Shown: piece after piece, positions 43,099 through 53,133 of the stretch
How positions within the stretch are numbered: position 1 is the first letter of the stretch
How the letters are laid out: every line of letters begins with the position of its first letter
NCBI GenBank assembly: GCA_030432695.1
Contig: JAUILN010000003.1
Span: forward strand, 1-64,000
Source: a bacterium
GTDB lineage: Bacteria > Planctomycetota > UBA1135 > UBA2386
Direction: 5' to 3'
DNA length: 64,000 nt
Program-made: the position numbers and the translations under genes
The notes under the pieces: generated by a model
Told to the model about the DNA's origin: nothing
Databases searched by the model: none
What the model saw: only the letters and a program-made list of their open reading frames with translations

Positions 43099-46000
43099 CT
43101 ACCGGTGGTCTCCTTCGTTCTCCCGCACCAGTCGCTCGATCCGCGGCCGGTCGATGAAGGCCTCCTCCGCGCCCGCCGTCGCCTCGAGGTAGCGGCGCAG
43201 CGCCGCGAGCCCCTCGACCTTCTCACCACTCGCCAGCAGCGCCTCCCCGAGCAGGCGGTCGAACTCCGGGTGGGGTGGGAACGTCGCCTGGGCCTTGCGG
43301 CACAGCTCTGCGCATGCCGCGAACTCGCCGCGCTGCAGCTGAGTCTTGGCGAGGCCGACGTAGGCGGGCAGCATCGCGGCGTCGAGGCGGATCGCCTCTT
43401 CGAACTCGGGCACGGCTTCGTCGAGTCGGTCGGCGCGCAGGAAGGCGAAGCCGAGGTTGCCGTGCGCCGCCGACTCGCTCGGCAACGCGCGGACCGCTGC
43501 CCGGCCGGCTGCGATCGCCATCTCGTGCTGCCCGGCGCGGCTCGCGGCATGGCAGCGGAGGTCGAGGAAGACGCCTTCGCGCGCGAACTGCGGCGGCACG
43601 GCTTCGACCACCGCCAGGGCCTCGGCGGGCTCGTTGCGATTCAGGTGGGTCCGCGCGGCGAGGATGTAGGGCTGCGGGAACGGAGGGCCGAGGTCGATGC
43701 AGCGGTGGATCGCGGCGAGGCCCTCCTCCTGTTCGCCGGTCTCCATCAGCATCAGGTAGCCGATCCACATCCAGGCGCCGCCGTCTTCAGGATTCCGGCG
43801 CACGACCTCGCGCATCGCACGGATGCAGTCGGCGGTCCGGCCGAGCTTGCGGTAGGCGTTGCCGAGCGCGAACCATGCCGGAGTCAGGTCGGGGTTCAGG
43901 GCGACGGCGCGTTCGCCGGCGGTCACCGCTTCTGCGTTGCGCCCGACCTCTTCGAGGAGGATGCAGCGATTGCCGAACACGTTGGGGTCGTCCGGGCAGT
44001 GCTCGATCGCGTGGTCGGACACCGTGCGCGCCTCGTCGCGGCGGTCGAGGCGCATCAGGGCGAGGATCCAGGCGTTGTAGCCCGATCCCAGGTCGGGCTG
44101 CAGGGCGAAGGACTTCTCGAAGCAGGCCGCGGCCTGCTCGGGTTCCTCCCGACCCCAATGCGCCATCGCGAGGCGCAGCCAGGCGGGCGCCATCCGCGGG
44201 TCGAGCTCCACCGCGCGTTCGCCGGCGCGCACCGCCTCGTCGAGTCGGCCGGCGAGCATCAGCGACTTGCAGAGGTTGCCGTGTAGGGCCGCGTCGTAGG
44301 GGTGCAGGCGCACGCCCTCCTCGAAAGCGGCCAGCGCCTCCTCTTCGCGGCCGAGTCCCTCGAGGGACAGCGCCAGGGAGTTGCGGACCGACGGCACGCG
44401 GCCGTGGTGCGGCGCTTCCAGCAGCGAGGCCTGCAGGATCGGCAGAGCTTCCGCGTGGCGCCCGACCCTGGCGTAGGCCATGCCGACGAGGCCGCGCGCC
44501 GAGGGGTTGTCGGCGACCAGGGGAAGGAGGCGGTCGGCGAGTTCGGCACCGCTCTCGTACCGTCCGGCCTCGAGCACGTGGACGGTCAGCTGTTCGAGCA
44601 GCCACGCATCGTCGGGGGACTCCTGCAGCGCCGACTCCAGCATGGTGATGCCCGCCTCGGTCTCGCCGCGGAGGCGCAGCGCGTCGGCCCGGAACGCGAT
44701 GGAGAAGGAGTCCTCTCCGTGCGTCGCGACGAGCTGGGCGATCCGCTCCTCGGCTTCGTCGAAGTGGCCGGCCGTCAGCAGGGTGTGGATCAGGTCCCGT
44801 TCGCAGACCTCGCGGACGTCGTCGCGTAGATCCCGCGCCAACGCTTCCCGGTAGGCCGCGATCGCCGCCTCGTACTGGCGCACGCCCAGACGGAGCTCGG
44901 CGAGTTCGGCGTACGACGAACCGTTGTCGCGGACCTCGGCGAGTCGCTCCAACCAGCGGCAGGCCTCGTCCGTCTCCCCGAGCCACTGACAGATCCAGGT
45001 GAGGTTCCGGTAGTAGTGGTCGGTGCGCGGCTGGGTCCGCACGCCCTCCAGGGTCTGCAGGGCGAGTTCCTTGGCGCGCAGCAGGGCAGTGCGCGACGCC
45101 TCGGCATCGCCGAGTCGCGCCAGGGCCCGGCCGCGCAGGTAGTGGCCGCGGTAGTTCTCGGGGGCCAGTTCGATCACTGCCCCGGCTTCTTCGAGCACCG
45201 CGTCCCAGTCCTCGAGGTCGAGGTGGGCCGAAGCCTGCAGGACCTTGAGCGATGGGTCGCGCGGCAGGCGCGCGGCGAGTGGGCGGATCACCTCGAGCGC
45301 TTCCTCGGTCCGGCGCTCGGCGATGTAGCTGCTCGCGAGGTGTTGGCAGGTGTTGTAGGCGTTCGGATCGAGCTCGTAGGAGCGCTCGAGCAGCGGCAGG
45401 CATTCCTCCTCGCGCGAATCGATCAGGTACTGCACCGCGAGCAGCGTCATCAGCGCCGGCGACTCGGGATGCGCCTCCAGGAGGCGCTCCATCATCGGCA
45501 CCGACTCGTCGGTCTGTCCGGCGTGGCCGAGCGCGCTGGCGTAGAGCTGGCGCACGCTGGCGAGCTCGGGCTCGATCGCGATCGCGCTGCGCAGGCACTC
45601 GAGCGCGGTCGGGAAGTCGCCGTCGAGCTGGCACTGCATGCCGAGACGCAGATTGGGGATCAGCAGTTCGGGACTTCGGGTGCGCAGGCGCGTGAAGCAG
45701 CGCTTGGCGGCGTCCGGTCGACCGGCCCGGTGGAGCGCTTCGGCGAGCACCACCATCACCATCGGGGGCTGGTCGTCGGCCTGTTCGGTGGCTCGGTCGG
45801 TGGCCTGGTCGGCCAGGGCGAGCAGCTCGTCGCGGTCCTTGGCGGGGTCGAGCAGGTGGCCCCGCAGGCGGCGGCGGAACGGGTCGGTGCTGTCCAGCGA
45901 GGTCGCGGTCGCCAGGAGCAGTTCGTCGAGGGGGCCGCTGCGGCCGATCGCGCGGCGGACCAGGATCCAGTGGTCCATCGCGAACGCCACCTCCAGTGCA

Positions 46001-47739
46001 ATCTCGCGGCCGGCGAGCCAGCGGGTCAGTTCGCGGGCGTCGACGTCTTCGAGCGCGCGGCCGGCCAGCTCCTCGGCGAGGTCGTCCTCGAGCGCGACGC
46101 GGTACGCGTCGGCGGTCGTCGCGGCAGCAGCGATCGCCCATTCGACGGAATCGCTGGGGTCGGCCGCCGGGGCCAGCGCGTCGAGCAGGCGGTCGCGCAG
46201 CCGCTGGTCGCGGCGTTGGACCGCGTCGCGCCGGACGGCTTCTTCGTAGGCGGTCTCGGCAGCGGCGCGCGTCCGCTCCGCGCGGTCACGGACGTCGTCG
46301 CCGAGGTCCGGCACGCGGACCAGCGTCGCGACCCGGGTCCACGCGGCGTGGGCGGCCTCCCAGCGGGTCATGTCGGTCCCGCCGTCGGCGAGGGCCTGCG
46401 CGGCGGCGGCCTCTTGCATCGCGGTCTGCAGTAGGCCCTCCGACTGGCTGCGCCGGTTCGCGGCGATCGACTCCGACCACTGCCAGGCGCCGACGCCGAG
46501 CAGCACGAAGACGACCGCCGCTGCCGACAGCAGCACCGCCGAGCGGGCCTTGACGCGCGACTCGGCGGCGCGGATCTCGGCCTGGCGGGCGCGGTCCTCG
46601 ACCGCCGACAGGTGTTCCGTCACGCGGCGTGCGACCTCCTCGGCGTTGCGTGGTCGGTTGCCCCGCTCGGCCTGGATGCAGTGCTTGCACAGCTCGATCA
46701 GCGCCTCGCCCGCACCGCTCGCTTCGAGCGCCGCGACGGCGTCGGCGGTGTCGGCGCGGGCCGCGCGCAGCAGCGCTTCGCTCTGGTCGCCGGGGTAGGG
46801 CGGGCGGCCGGTAAGGATCTCGCAGAGCATTGCGCCGAGCGCGAACACGTCGGCCCGCTCGTCCACCGCGTCGACCTGGCCGAACGCCTGCTCGGGTGGC
46901 ATGTAGGCGGGCGTGCCGATCACCGAGCCGACCAGTGAGCGCGAGCCGTCGTCGCGGGTTCGCAAGGTCTCCACGACGCTGATCAGCTCGCGCTCCTGCC
47001 GCGCGCGGCGTTCGTCGTCGACGCCGCCCTTCTGCAGCACCTTGCCCATGCCCCAGTCCACGACCTGCACCTCGCCGAACGCGCCGAGCATCACGTTGGC
47101 CGGCTTCAGGTCACGGTGCACCACCCCCCGCGCGTGCGCGTAGGCGACCGTCTGGCAGACCTGCTCGAAGATCGACAGGAAGCGGCGGCGGTCGTCGGCG
47201 GGCGACTTGCGTTCGCTCAACAGCCGCGCCAGCGTCTGACCCTTCACCAGCTTCATCGTGAAGAACGGCCGGCCGTCGGACATGCCGAGGTCGTAGACCG
47301 GCACGATCCCGGGGTGCTGGAGCTGTCCGCCGATCTGCGCCTCCTCGACGAAGCGGTGCAGGATCTCCGGGTTCTCGCGGTACTGCTCGTGGAGGAACTT
47401 CATCGCCACGTCGCGGCCGAGTTCCTGGTCGTGGCCGCGGTGCACCGCGCCGACGCCGCCGCGACCCAGCTCGCCCTGGATCACGTACTTGCCGGAGATC
47501 CGTGCGGCGTGCTCACCGAGAGGGCGGAGCATCGGTGTCGCGCCGGGCTCGCCGGCCTCGGGCAGGGAGACCGCGGGCACGCTGCCGCTGATCCGCAGCA
47601 CGCGCCCCAGCACGCTCGGCACTTCCGACCCGGCGTCGCGGTCGCGGGGGGCGGCGAAGGCGTGGTCGAGGCCGCGGTCGAGAGCCCCGTCCTGGGAGTC
47701 CGGTGGCACGTCGGGCCCGGTGTCGTGCGAGTCGGTCAT
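43099..47739 (-). CDS. Receptor-like Ser/Thr protein kinase with long TPR tail
   Basis: A 1546-residue protein kinase. Kinase domain about residues 84-385: glycine loop [16 protein letters not shown] lysine, [11 protein letters not shown] (H208, D210), DWG in place of DFG (VVDWGMGKV) and [11 protein letters not shown] single transmembrane helix lies near 400-420 ([14 protein letters not shown]). From about residue 650 to the end are many TPR repeats with A..P.....L..AY....Y..A spacing ([60 protein letters not shown]), probably exposed outside and binding proteins or peptides. Start ATG 47739 has an AGGAGATCGCC site. The N-terminus carries [11 protein letters not shown], shared with the kinase at 52842. 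Three cytosolic-side residues for catalysis are intact, so it should be active. Confidence 0.93.
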   Translation of the reverse strand: MTDSHDTGPDVPPDSQDGALDRGLDHAFAAPRDRDAGSEVPSVLGRVLRISGSVPAVSLPEAGEPGATPMLRPLGEHAARISGKYVIQGELGRGGVGAVHRGHDQELGRDVAMKFLHEQYRENPEILHRFVEEAQIGGQLQHPGIVPVYDLGMSDGRPFFTMKLVKGQTLARLLSERKSPADDRRRFLSIFEQVCQTVAYAHARGVVHRDLKPANVMLGAFGEVQVVDWGMGKVLQKGGVDDERRARQERELISVVETLRTRDDGSRSLVGSVIGTPAYMPPEQAFGQVDAVDERADVFALGAMLCEILTGRPPYPGDQSEALLRAARADTADAVAALEASGAGEALIELCKHCIQAERGNRPRNAEEVARRVTEHLSAVEDRARQAEIRAAESRVKARSAVLLSAAAVVFVLLGVGAWQWSESIAANRRSQSEGLLQTAMQEAAAAQALADGGTDMTRWEAAHAAWTRVATLVRVPDLGDDVRDRAERTRAAAETAYEEAVRRDAVQRRDQRLRDRLLDALAPAADPSDSVEWAIAAAATTADAYRVALEDDLAEELAGRALEDVDARELTRWLAGREIALEVAFAMDHWILVRRAIGRSGPLDELLLATATSLDSTDPFRRRLRGHLLDPAKDRDELLALADQATDRATEQADDQPPMVMVVLAEALHRAGRPDAAKRCFTRLRTRSPELLIPNLRLGMQCQLDGDFPTALECLRSAIAIEPELASVRQLYASALGHAGQTDESVPMMERLLEAHPESPALMTLLAVQYLIDSREEECLPLLERSYELDPNAYNTCQHLASSYIAERRTEEALEVIRPLAARLPRDPSLKVLQASAHLDLEDWDAVLEEAGAVIELAPENYRGHYLRGRALARLGDAEASRTALLRAKELALQTLEGVRTQPRTDHYYRNLTWICQWLGETDEACRWLERLAEVRDNGSSYAELAELRLGVRQYEAAIAAYREALARDLRDDVREVCERDLIHTLLTAGHFDEAEERIAQLVATHGEDSFSIAFRADALRLRGETEAGITMLESALQESPDDAWLLEQLTVHVLEAGRYESGAELADRLLPLVADNPSARGLVGMAYARVGRHAEALPILQASLLEAPHHGRVPSVRNSLALSLEGLGREEEALAAFEEGVRLHPYDAALHGNLCKSLMLAGRLDEAVRAGERAVELDPRMAPAWLRLAMAHWGREEPEQAAACFEKSFALQPDLGSGYNAWILALMRLDRRDEARTVSDHAIEHCPDDPNVFGNRCILLEEVGRNAEAVTAGERAVALNPDLTPAWFALGNAYRKLGRTADCIRAMREVVRRNPEDGGAWMWIGYLMLMETGEQEEGLAAIHRCIDLGPPFPQPYILAARTHLNRNEPAEALAVVEAVPPQFAREGVFLDLRCHAASRAGQHEMAIAAGRAAVRALPSESAAHGNLGFAFLRADRLDEAVPEFEEAIRLDAAMLPAYVGLAKTQLQRGEFAACAELCRKAQATFPPHPEFDRLLGEALLASGEKVEGLAALRRYLEATAGAEEAFIDRPRIERLVRENEGDHR

Positions 47740-47854
47740 GGCGATCTCCTGCCGACCGTGACCTCGGAGCGGGCGACCGGCAAGCCCTGGTTCCGCCGGG
47801 ATCCCGTTTCGGGCACGGGGCGCGGGGGATTCCTCACGGGATCTGCTCCGTGAC

Positions 47855-49048
47855 TCAGGGCGACGGGGTCTTCTTGCGGTCGTCGGCCTGCGGGGCGTCG
47901 ACTTCCGCGTCGATCTCCTCGATCCGGAGCCGCGTGCTCACCACCGAGTGGCGCACCTTGCCGGGGCGGTACTTGATGTAGGTCGTCGCGACGATCGTGC
48001 CGTCGGGCAGGCGCTCCATGCCCGGGTAGCCGCAGTCGCCGCCGGCGTGGCTGTGCAGGAGCTTCACGCGGCACTGGCCGGGGCGGCCTGCGCGGATGTC
48101 GTCGTAGCGGCCGATCCAGGCGACGAAGTGGTTGTGGGTGGGGCTGCCGAGCGCCTTGTCGCGGAACGCGATCACCCAGCGCCCGTCGGTGGTCTGCACG
48201 CCGTAGTGCCGGTCGCCGGTCAGCCCCCAGGGCGTGTCGACGGGCTCGCTCCAGGTCTGGCCCTCGTCGCTGGAGAACATCATCAGGCTCCGGCCTTCGT
48301 GGGTGTTCTCGCGCATCAGGCAGCAGAGCTTCTCGGCGTCTGGCGAGCGCAGCACGAATGGCTCGCAGGGCTTCTTGCCGGCGACGTCGGCGATGACCTC
48401 GGGCTCCGACCAGGTGAAGCCGCCGTCGGCGGTGATCGTCTGCAGCACCACCAGCGAGTCGTCGGCGCGGCGGTGGTAGTAGCCGGCGGTGCGGCCGTCC
48501 TTCAGGGGGAGGATCGAGCTGAAGGTCATCACGCAGCGGAAGTCCGGCCCGAGTGGCTCGACCTCGCGCCAGGTGGCGCCGTCGTCCTCGCTGAGGATGC
48601 GTGGCATGTCGCCGTCCTTCGCGCCTTCCTTGCGGGCCGAGAACACCCACAGCCGCGCGGTGCCCTCGGCGTCGACGATCCTGTAGATGCTGGGGCAGTT
48701 GCGATGGAGGCGGAAGTCGGTGGGGAGCTGGTCGTCGAGGCGGGTCCAGGTGTGGCCGCCGTCGGTGCTCCTGGCCATCGGCCCGGCGGGGCCGCCGTGG
48801 CCGACGCTCCAGACGGCGAACATGGTCTTGCCGTCGGGGAGCAGGAGGGTGGTGGGATGGCCCTGGTAGACGTCCTCGGTGCCTTCGGCGATCACGGACT
48901 GGCGGGCGGTGTCGGCCGAGAGGTCGAGGGTCGGGAGGTCGGGGGTGTCCGGTGCAGAGGTCTTCGGCGTGGGGGTCTGCGCCAGTGCGAGGGAACCGAG
49001 CAGCAGGCTGGAGGCGAAGGGGATGGGCAAATGGGGTGATCTCGGCAT
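47855..49048 (-). CDS. Secreted sialidase-like (BNR/Asp-box) protein
   Basis: A 397-residue exported protein (signal peptide [15 protein letters not shown]). It has four Asp-box motifs S/TxDxGxTW at regular spacing ([32 protein letters not shown]), the hallmark of the six-bladed sialidase fold, plus blade strands such as [39 protein letters not shown] and [19 protein letters not shown]. An arginine triad for sialic acid binding cannot be confirmed by eye (candidates include R in HRNCPSIYR and YHRRADD). It could hydrolyse sialic-acid-like or other glycans, or just bind. It lies between the two big kinases on the same strand, 115 bases before the start of the downstream one. Confidence 0.85.
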   Translation of the reverse strand: MPRSPHLPIPFASSLLLGSLALAQTPTPKTSAPDTPDLPTLDLSADTARQSVIAEGTEDVYQGHPTTLLLPDGKTMFAVWSVGHGGPAGPMARSTDGGHTWTRLDDQLPTDFRLHRNCPSIYRIVDAEGTARLWVFSARKEGAKDGDMPRILSEDDGATWREVEPLGPDFRCVMTFSSILPLKDGRTAGYYHRRADDSLVVLQTITADGGFTWSEPEVIADVAGKKPCEPFVLRSPDAEKLCCLMRENTHEGRSLMMFSSDEGQTWSEPVDTPWGLTGDRHYGVQTTDGRWVIAFRDKALGSPTHNHFVAWIGRYDDIRAGRPGQCRVKLLHSHAGGDCGYPGMERLPDGTIVATTYIKYRPGKVRHSVVSTRLRIEEIDAEVDAPQADDRKKTPSP

Positions 49049-49090
49049 GGTCGGGATCTCGCGGTGCTGGGTGGGTGCTCGGATGGAGGG

Positions 49091-49204
49091 GGGGTTAACA
49101 ACTCGACCCGGCCTGGTTGTCAACCCCACTTCGTCCGCCGCTACGGCGAATCGGTGGCGCCGCACGGGGGTTAACAACCAGGCCGGGTCGAGTTGTTAAC
49201 CCCC
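49091..49204. repeat. Inverted pair of 37-base REP-like palindromes, type C
   Basis: Two 37-base copies in opposite orientation, 49091-49127 and 49167-49203, identical but for one base, separated by 39 bases. Each is itself palindromic at its ends (GGGGTTAACAAC ... GTTGTTAACCCC) with a CGACCCGGCC core. This is the layout of a bacterial interspersed mosaic element. It lies in the 161-base gap before the sialidase-like gene, on the upstream side, and just after the kinase stop. Confidence 0.85.
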
Positions 49205-49209
49205 TTTGG

Positions 49210-52200
49210 TCAGCGCGGCTCGAGTTCGGCGGCGCGAGCCTGCCAGGCGGCGCGGCGGTCTTCGCAGCCGGCGTCGGGGTCCTGTTCGAGCCACGCGGTG
49301 TAGAAGCGGCTGGCGAGCTTCGCGGCGCTGCGCCGGGAGCTTCCGGGGGAGGCGTCCTGGTCGAGTCCGGTGGCGAGGCGTTCGACCGCCTCGGCATGGC
49401 TCTGGAACTCGCTCTGGAGCGCGCGCACCACGTGCTTGTGCAGTCGCCATTGCCGCACCTGGGGCGGCTCGTCTTCGGTCGCGGGTTGCGCGGCGAGCAA
49501 TTCGGCGAGCAACTCGTCGATGAGCGCCTCGGACTCGGCGAAGGCGTCGTGCCGCAGCAGGAGGGTCGCGAACTCGCCGCGGTAGGTCGGGACGTTGCCG
49601 GGCTGGAAGGTCTCGGCGATCCCGATCATCTCGCGGTAGCTCGCGGAGGCGGCGGCGACGTCTTCGGCGGCGAACTGGGTCATGCCGAGGATCCGCAGTC
49701 CGTAGAGCAACAGCCGCGGCTCGCCGTTGGGATCGGCGTGGATCGTCGCCACGACGTCCTGCACCTCGGCGAGCGCTTCGGCGTTGCGGTCGTCGTAGTG
49801 CCAGGCGGCCGCGCGGTGGATGCGGGTGGCCAACGTATGCATGTGCGTCGGCCCGAGGACCCGGGTCTGTCCCTCGAGCGCGCGCTCGTAGTGTTCCAGC
49901 GCCTCGTCGCGCCGCCCGCTGGTCTGCAGCATCGTGCCGTGGTTGGCGATCGCGAACAGGGTGTTCGGATCGTCCGCACCGCGGGTGGCGATCTGCGCCG
50001 CCAGCACCTCCGCGCCCACGTCGGCGGCTTCGCTGAATCGCCCCAGACGCTGCAGGGTGATCGCGAGGACGTTCAGGGCGTGGAGGGTGCGCGGATGGGT
50101 ATCGCCGAACGACTTCCGCGCCTGGGCGATCGCCGACCGTAGGACCTCGATCGCCTGTTCGTTGTGGCCGAGGTCGTAGAGGACGCCACCGAGGTCCAGC
50201 AGCGACAGCAGCCGCTGCGGATGGTCGTCAGGGAGAGTCCCGGCGGTGGCGAGCGCCTCGCGGAGCAGGGCCTCGGCCTGCCGGGAGTCGCCGCTCTGCT
50301 GGGCGAGGCGCGCTCGGTTGGCCAGGAAGCCGACCAGCGCCGGACCGCCTTCGGGGAACTGGGTGCGGGCCTCGGCGAGGATCTGCCGGAAGCGCTCGTC
50401 GTCCAGGGCGGCACCGCTGCGGGCCGCGTAGAGGTCCTCGAGGGTGCCCAGGGTCATCCGCAGCTTGGCGCTGTCGGCATGGCCGCGGGCGAAGACCTCG
50501 CGCAGTTCGTCGAGCAGCTCGCCGGCCTCGTCCAGGCGCTTCAGCTCGATCAGGCACTGGAGGTAGGCGGCGCCCGACAGGAACGCCGCATCGCTGTGGT
50601 GGCCGTGGATCGCGCGGTCGTCTTCGAACACCTGGGCCAGCAGCGGCAGGGCCTCGTTCCGACGGCCCCGCTCCACCAGGATCCTGCCGAGGGTCTGCCG
50701 CGCCTTGACGATCTCGCTGTGCCGCGGCTCGAAGTGCGCGGAGTAGCGCTCGAGGTACTCCTGCGCGAGCTGCTCGGCCTCGTCGATCCGGCCGAGTTCC
50801 ACGAGCACGGTCAGCGCCGAACTGCGGGCGACGACCGCGTGCGGAGCGAACCATCCTTGCTCCTCGGTGTAGATCGCCTCGGCAATGCGGAACGCCTCCA
50901 GGGCCTCCGCGACGTGCCCCTGGTGGAACAGCATGTCGCCGTGGAAGTCGTTGGCCTGGGCATAGGCGAGGCCGACGGGTGGGTGGTCGGCGAGGTCCTC
51001 CTGCAGCGTGCGGTCGAGTTCCGCGGCGTCGTCGTAGCGCTGCAGCGCCATCAGGGTCCGACCGGTCGAGGACCGGATCGTCATGGCGAGGCCCGCGCGC
51101 TCGTCGGTGGGCTCGAGGTCGTACAGCAGCGTCAGCGCCTCGTCGTAGAGGTCCAGGGCACGCTGTGGTTCACGGAACTGACCGAGCTGCACCGCGGCAC
51201 CGTTCAGGAGGCGCGCCAGCACCTCGGGCTGGTCGACGAACTTCCGGCGCATCTCGTCGATCATCGGATCGAAGAGGTGGCGGACCATCGAGGCGCGGGT
51301 GCTCTCGGTGAAGTCGTAGCCGGCGACCACCTTGCGTGGCGCGTCGTCAGGTGCCCCGTCGATCGACTCGAGCAGTCCCTGACGCAGGTCCGCGCCGACC
51401 ATCCTCGGTCGGAACGCGACGATCTGCGCCTCCTGGAACTCGGCGATCTGGTGGAGGTTCTGCCGCTCGCGCGCTTCGCGGCGTTCGGCTTCCTCGGCCG
51501 CGAGGCGCGCCAGCCGCTCCTTCTCGAGCGCCGTGGTCTTGGCCTGGTTCGCTTCCTCGAGTGCCGTGTTGGTCTCCCCGAGGTCGACGTTGGCCTGCTC
51601 GAGCGCACTGTTGGTCTCGCCGAGCGCGACGTTCGCGATGTGCGCGTTCCACCAACCCAGGCCGGAGCCGATCGCGCCGGCGACGAACAGGACCAGGACC
51701 ACCGCGGCGAAGGCGACGCTGCGGCGGTGACGCGCCAGGAACTTCCGGGTGCGGTAGCTGGCACTCGCCGGCACGGCGTCGACCGGCTCGCCCTGCAGGA
51801 AGCGGCGCACGTCGTCGGCGAAGCTGCTGGCGGTCTGGTAGCGGCGGCGGCGGTCCTTCTCCATCGCCCGCATCACGATCCAGTCGATCTCGCCGCGCAG
51901 CCGGGTGCTGAGGCTCGCGGCGTCGGCGTGGCGGTTGCGCGCGATCGCGTCGGCGGCCTTGCCCAGCGTCGAGATGCGGGTCGAGGGCCGCACCGGGTCG
52001 TCTTCGCGGATGGTCCGGATCAGCTCCTGGTAGCCCTTCTGCAGCACGGCCTGCAGCTCGAACGGCGTGGTGCCGGTGAGCAGCTCGTAGAGCAGCACGC
52101 CGAGCGAGTAGACGTCGGAGCGGGTGTCGACGTCGAGCGCCGACATCTCGGCCTGCTCCGGCGCCATGTACTCCGGGGTGCCGATCATCGCCCCGTAGCG

Positions 52201-52842
52201 GGTGAACATCGTCTTCTGGGTCAGCTCCGCGCTGGTCGCCTTGGCGATGCCGAAGTCGATGACCTTGGGCATCGGCACGCCGTCGTACAGCGTGACCATC
52301 ACGTTGCTCGGCTTCAGATCGCGGTGGATCACGCCCTTGAGGTGTGCGTGCTGGACCGCGTCGCAGACCCTGGCGAACAGCTCGAGGCGATCGCGAAGAC
52401 CCAGCCGCGCCTCGTCGCAGTACTTCGTGATCGGCACGCCACGCACCAGCTCCATCACGAAGTACGGCCGCCCGGTCGCGGTCGCGCCGCCGTCGAGCAC
52501 CTTGGCGATGTTGGGGTGGTCCATCATCGCCAGCGCCTGCCGTTCGGCCTCGAACCGGGCGATCACCTCCTTGGTGTCCATGCCCAGCTTCACCAGCTTC
52601 AGCGCCACCTGGCGGCGCACCGGCTCGTGCTGCTCGGCCATCCACACCGTGCCCATGCCGCCCTGGCCGACCTCCTGCAGCAGCTTGTAGCGGTCGATCA
52701 CATCGCCGGGCTGCTCGGCGCTGGCGGGCACCGGATCGCCGGCCGGCGAGGGCGCGGCGAACGCGTGGTCGAGTCCGCGGTCGAGGCCGCTGTCCATCGA
52801 GGAGTCGGCCGCGTCGCGGCCCGGATCGTCGGTTCGGCTCAT
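49210..52842 (-). CDS. Receptor-like Ser/Thr protein kinase with coiled coil and TPR-like tail
   Basis: A 1210-residue kinase. Kinase domain about residues 49-335: [18 protein letters not shown] lysine, [12 protein letters not shown] (H173, D175), [11 protein letters not shown] and [10 protein letters not shown], all canonical, PknB/Pkn type. A transmembrane helix ([22 protein letters not shown], ~374-395) is followed by a coiled coil ([20 protein letters not shown] and [14 protein letters not shown], ~400-460) and then many TPR-like pairs ([59 protein letters not shown]). Such proteins are abundant in planctomycetes and transmit outside signals by phosphorylation. Its N-terminus has [11 protein letters not shown], as in the kinase at 47739. 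ATG 52842 was chosen because the reading frame upstream runs through the hairpin element. Confidence 0.93.
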   Translation of the reverse strand: MSRTDDPGRDAADSSMDSGLDRGLDHAFAAPSPAGDPVPASAEQPGDVIDRYKLLQEVGQGGMGTVWMAEQHEPVRRQVALKLVKLGMDTKEVIARFEAERQALAMMDHPNIAKVLDGGATATGRPYFVMELVRGVPITKYCDEARLGLRDRLELFARVCDAVQHAHLKGVIHRDLKPSNVMVTLYDGVPMPKVIDFGIAKATSAELTQKTMFTRYGAMIGTPEYMAPEQAEMSALDVDTRSDVYSLGVLLYELLTGTTPFELQAVLQKGYQELIRTIREDDPVRPSTRISTLGKAADAIARNRHADAASLSTRLRGEIDWIVMRAMEKDRRRRYQTASSFADDVRRFLQGEPVDAVPASASYRTRKFLARHRRSVAFAAVVLVLFVAGAIGSGLGWWNAHIANVALGETNSALEQANVDLGETNTALEEANQAKTTALEKERLARLAAEEAERREARERQNLHQIAEFQEAQIVAFRPRMVGADLRQGLLESIDGAPDDAPRKVVAGYDFTESTRASMVRHLFDPMIDEMRRKFVDQPEVLARLLNGAAVQLGQFREPQRALDLYDEALTLLYDLEPTDERAGLAMTIRSSTGRTLMALQRYDDAAELDRTLQEDLADHPPVGLAYAQANDFHGDMLFHQGHVAEALEAFRIAEAIYTEEQGWFAPHAVVARSSALTVLVELGRIDEAEQLAQEYLERYSAHFEPRHSEIVKARQTLGRILVERGRRNEALPLLAQVFEDDRAIHGHHSDAAFLSGAAYLQCLIELKRLDEAGELLDELREVFARGHADSAKLRMTLGTLEDLYAARSGAALDDERFRQILAEARTQFPEGGPALVGFLANRARLAQQSGDSRQAEALLREALATAGTLPDDHPQRLLSLLDLGGVLYDLGHNEQAIEVLRSAIAQARKSFGDTHPRTLHALNVLAITLQRLGRFSEAADVGAEVLAAQIATRGADDPNTLFAIANHGTMLQTSGRRDEALEHYERALEGQTRVLGPTHMHTLATRIHRAAAWHYDDRNAEALAEVQDVVATIHADPNGEPRLLLYGLRILGMTQFAAEDVAAASASYREMIGIAETFQPGNVPTYRGEFATLLLRHDAFAESEALIDELLAELLAAQPATEDEPPQVRQWRLHKHVVRALQSEFQSHAEAVERLATGLDQDASPGSSRRSAAKLASRFYTAWLEQDPDAGCEDRRAAWQARAAELEPR

Positions 52843-52935
52843 CTCGGGGTCCTCCCGCCGCGGGCGAGGTCCCGCGTCGGTCGACCCAGGTTCCGGTGTG
52901 CGCCGGATCTCGGGCAGGCCGCCGCGAGAAAAACT

Positions 52936-53116
52936 AGGAGGCCGGGTCACGGGACACGTTCCGATCCAGTGCGTGACCTCGTGCTCAGGTCGAAGCCGCG
53001 AAACGCAGCCGAATCGGTGGATTCGGCGAGCCTGCCCACCGAGGAGCACTGCGCGGCGAGATCCTGGGCGCGAGGGCGCGTGCTGGGCGGAATGGTCTCC
53101 CGTGACCCTGCCTCCT
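52936..53116 (+). ncRNA. Long-hairpin element, copy 2 (candidate structured RNA or MITE)
   Basis: Same element as at 25843, 181 bases here, because the apical part has extra bases at about 53030-53050. Terminal inverted repeats 52936-52954 and 53098-53116 are the same as in copy 1. The main arm 52969-52989 pairs with 53063-53083, and 52995-53000 (GCCGCG) pairs with 53052-53057 (CGCGGC). The corresponding copy 1 pair is GCCGTG with CACGGC, so a U-A pair has become C-G. The loop hairpin GCCGAATC ggtg GATTCGGC is unchanged. It lies between the 3' end of the long ELWxxDGT gene and the 5' end of the kinase, on the opposite strand to both. Confidence 0.6.
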
Positions 53117-53133
53117 CGCGGTTGCTCGACCGG

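Noticed and set aside
49091..49204. CRISPR-like repeats
   Set aside because: Only two copies, in opposite orientation and each palindromic, with one spacer of 39 bases; this is a BIME-type pair, not an array.
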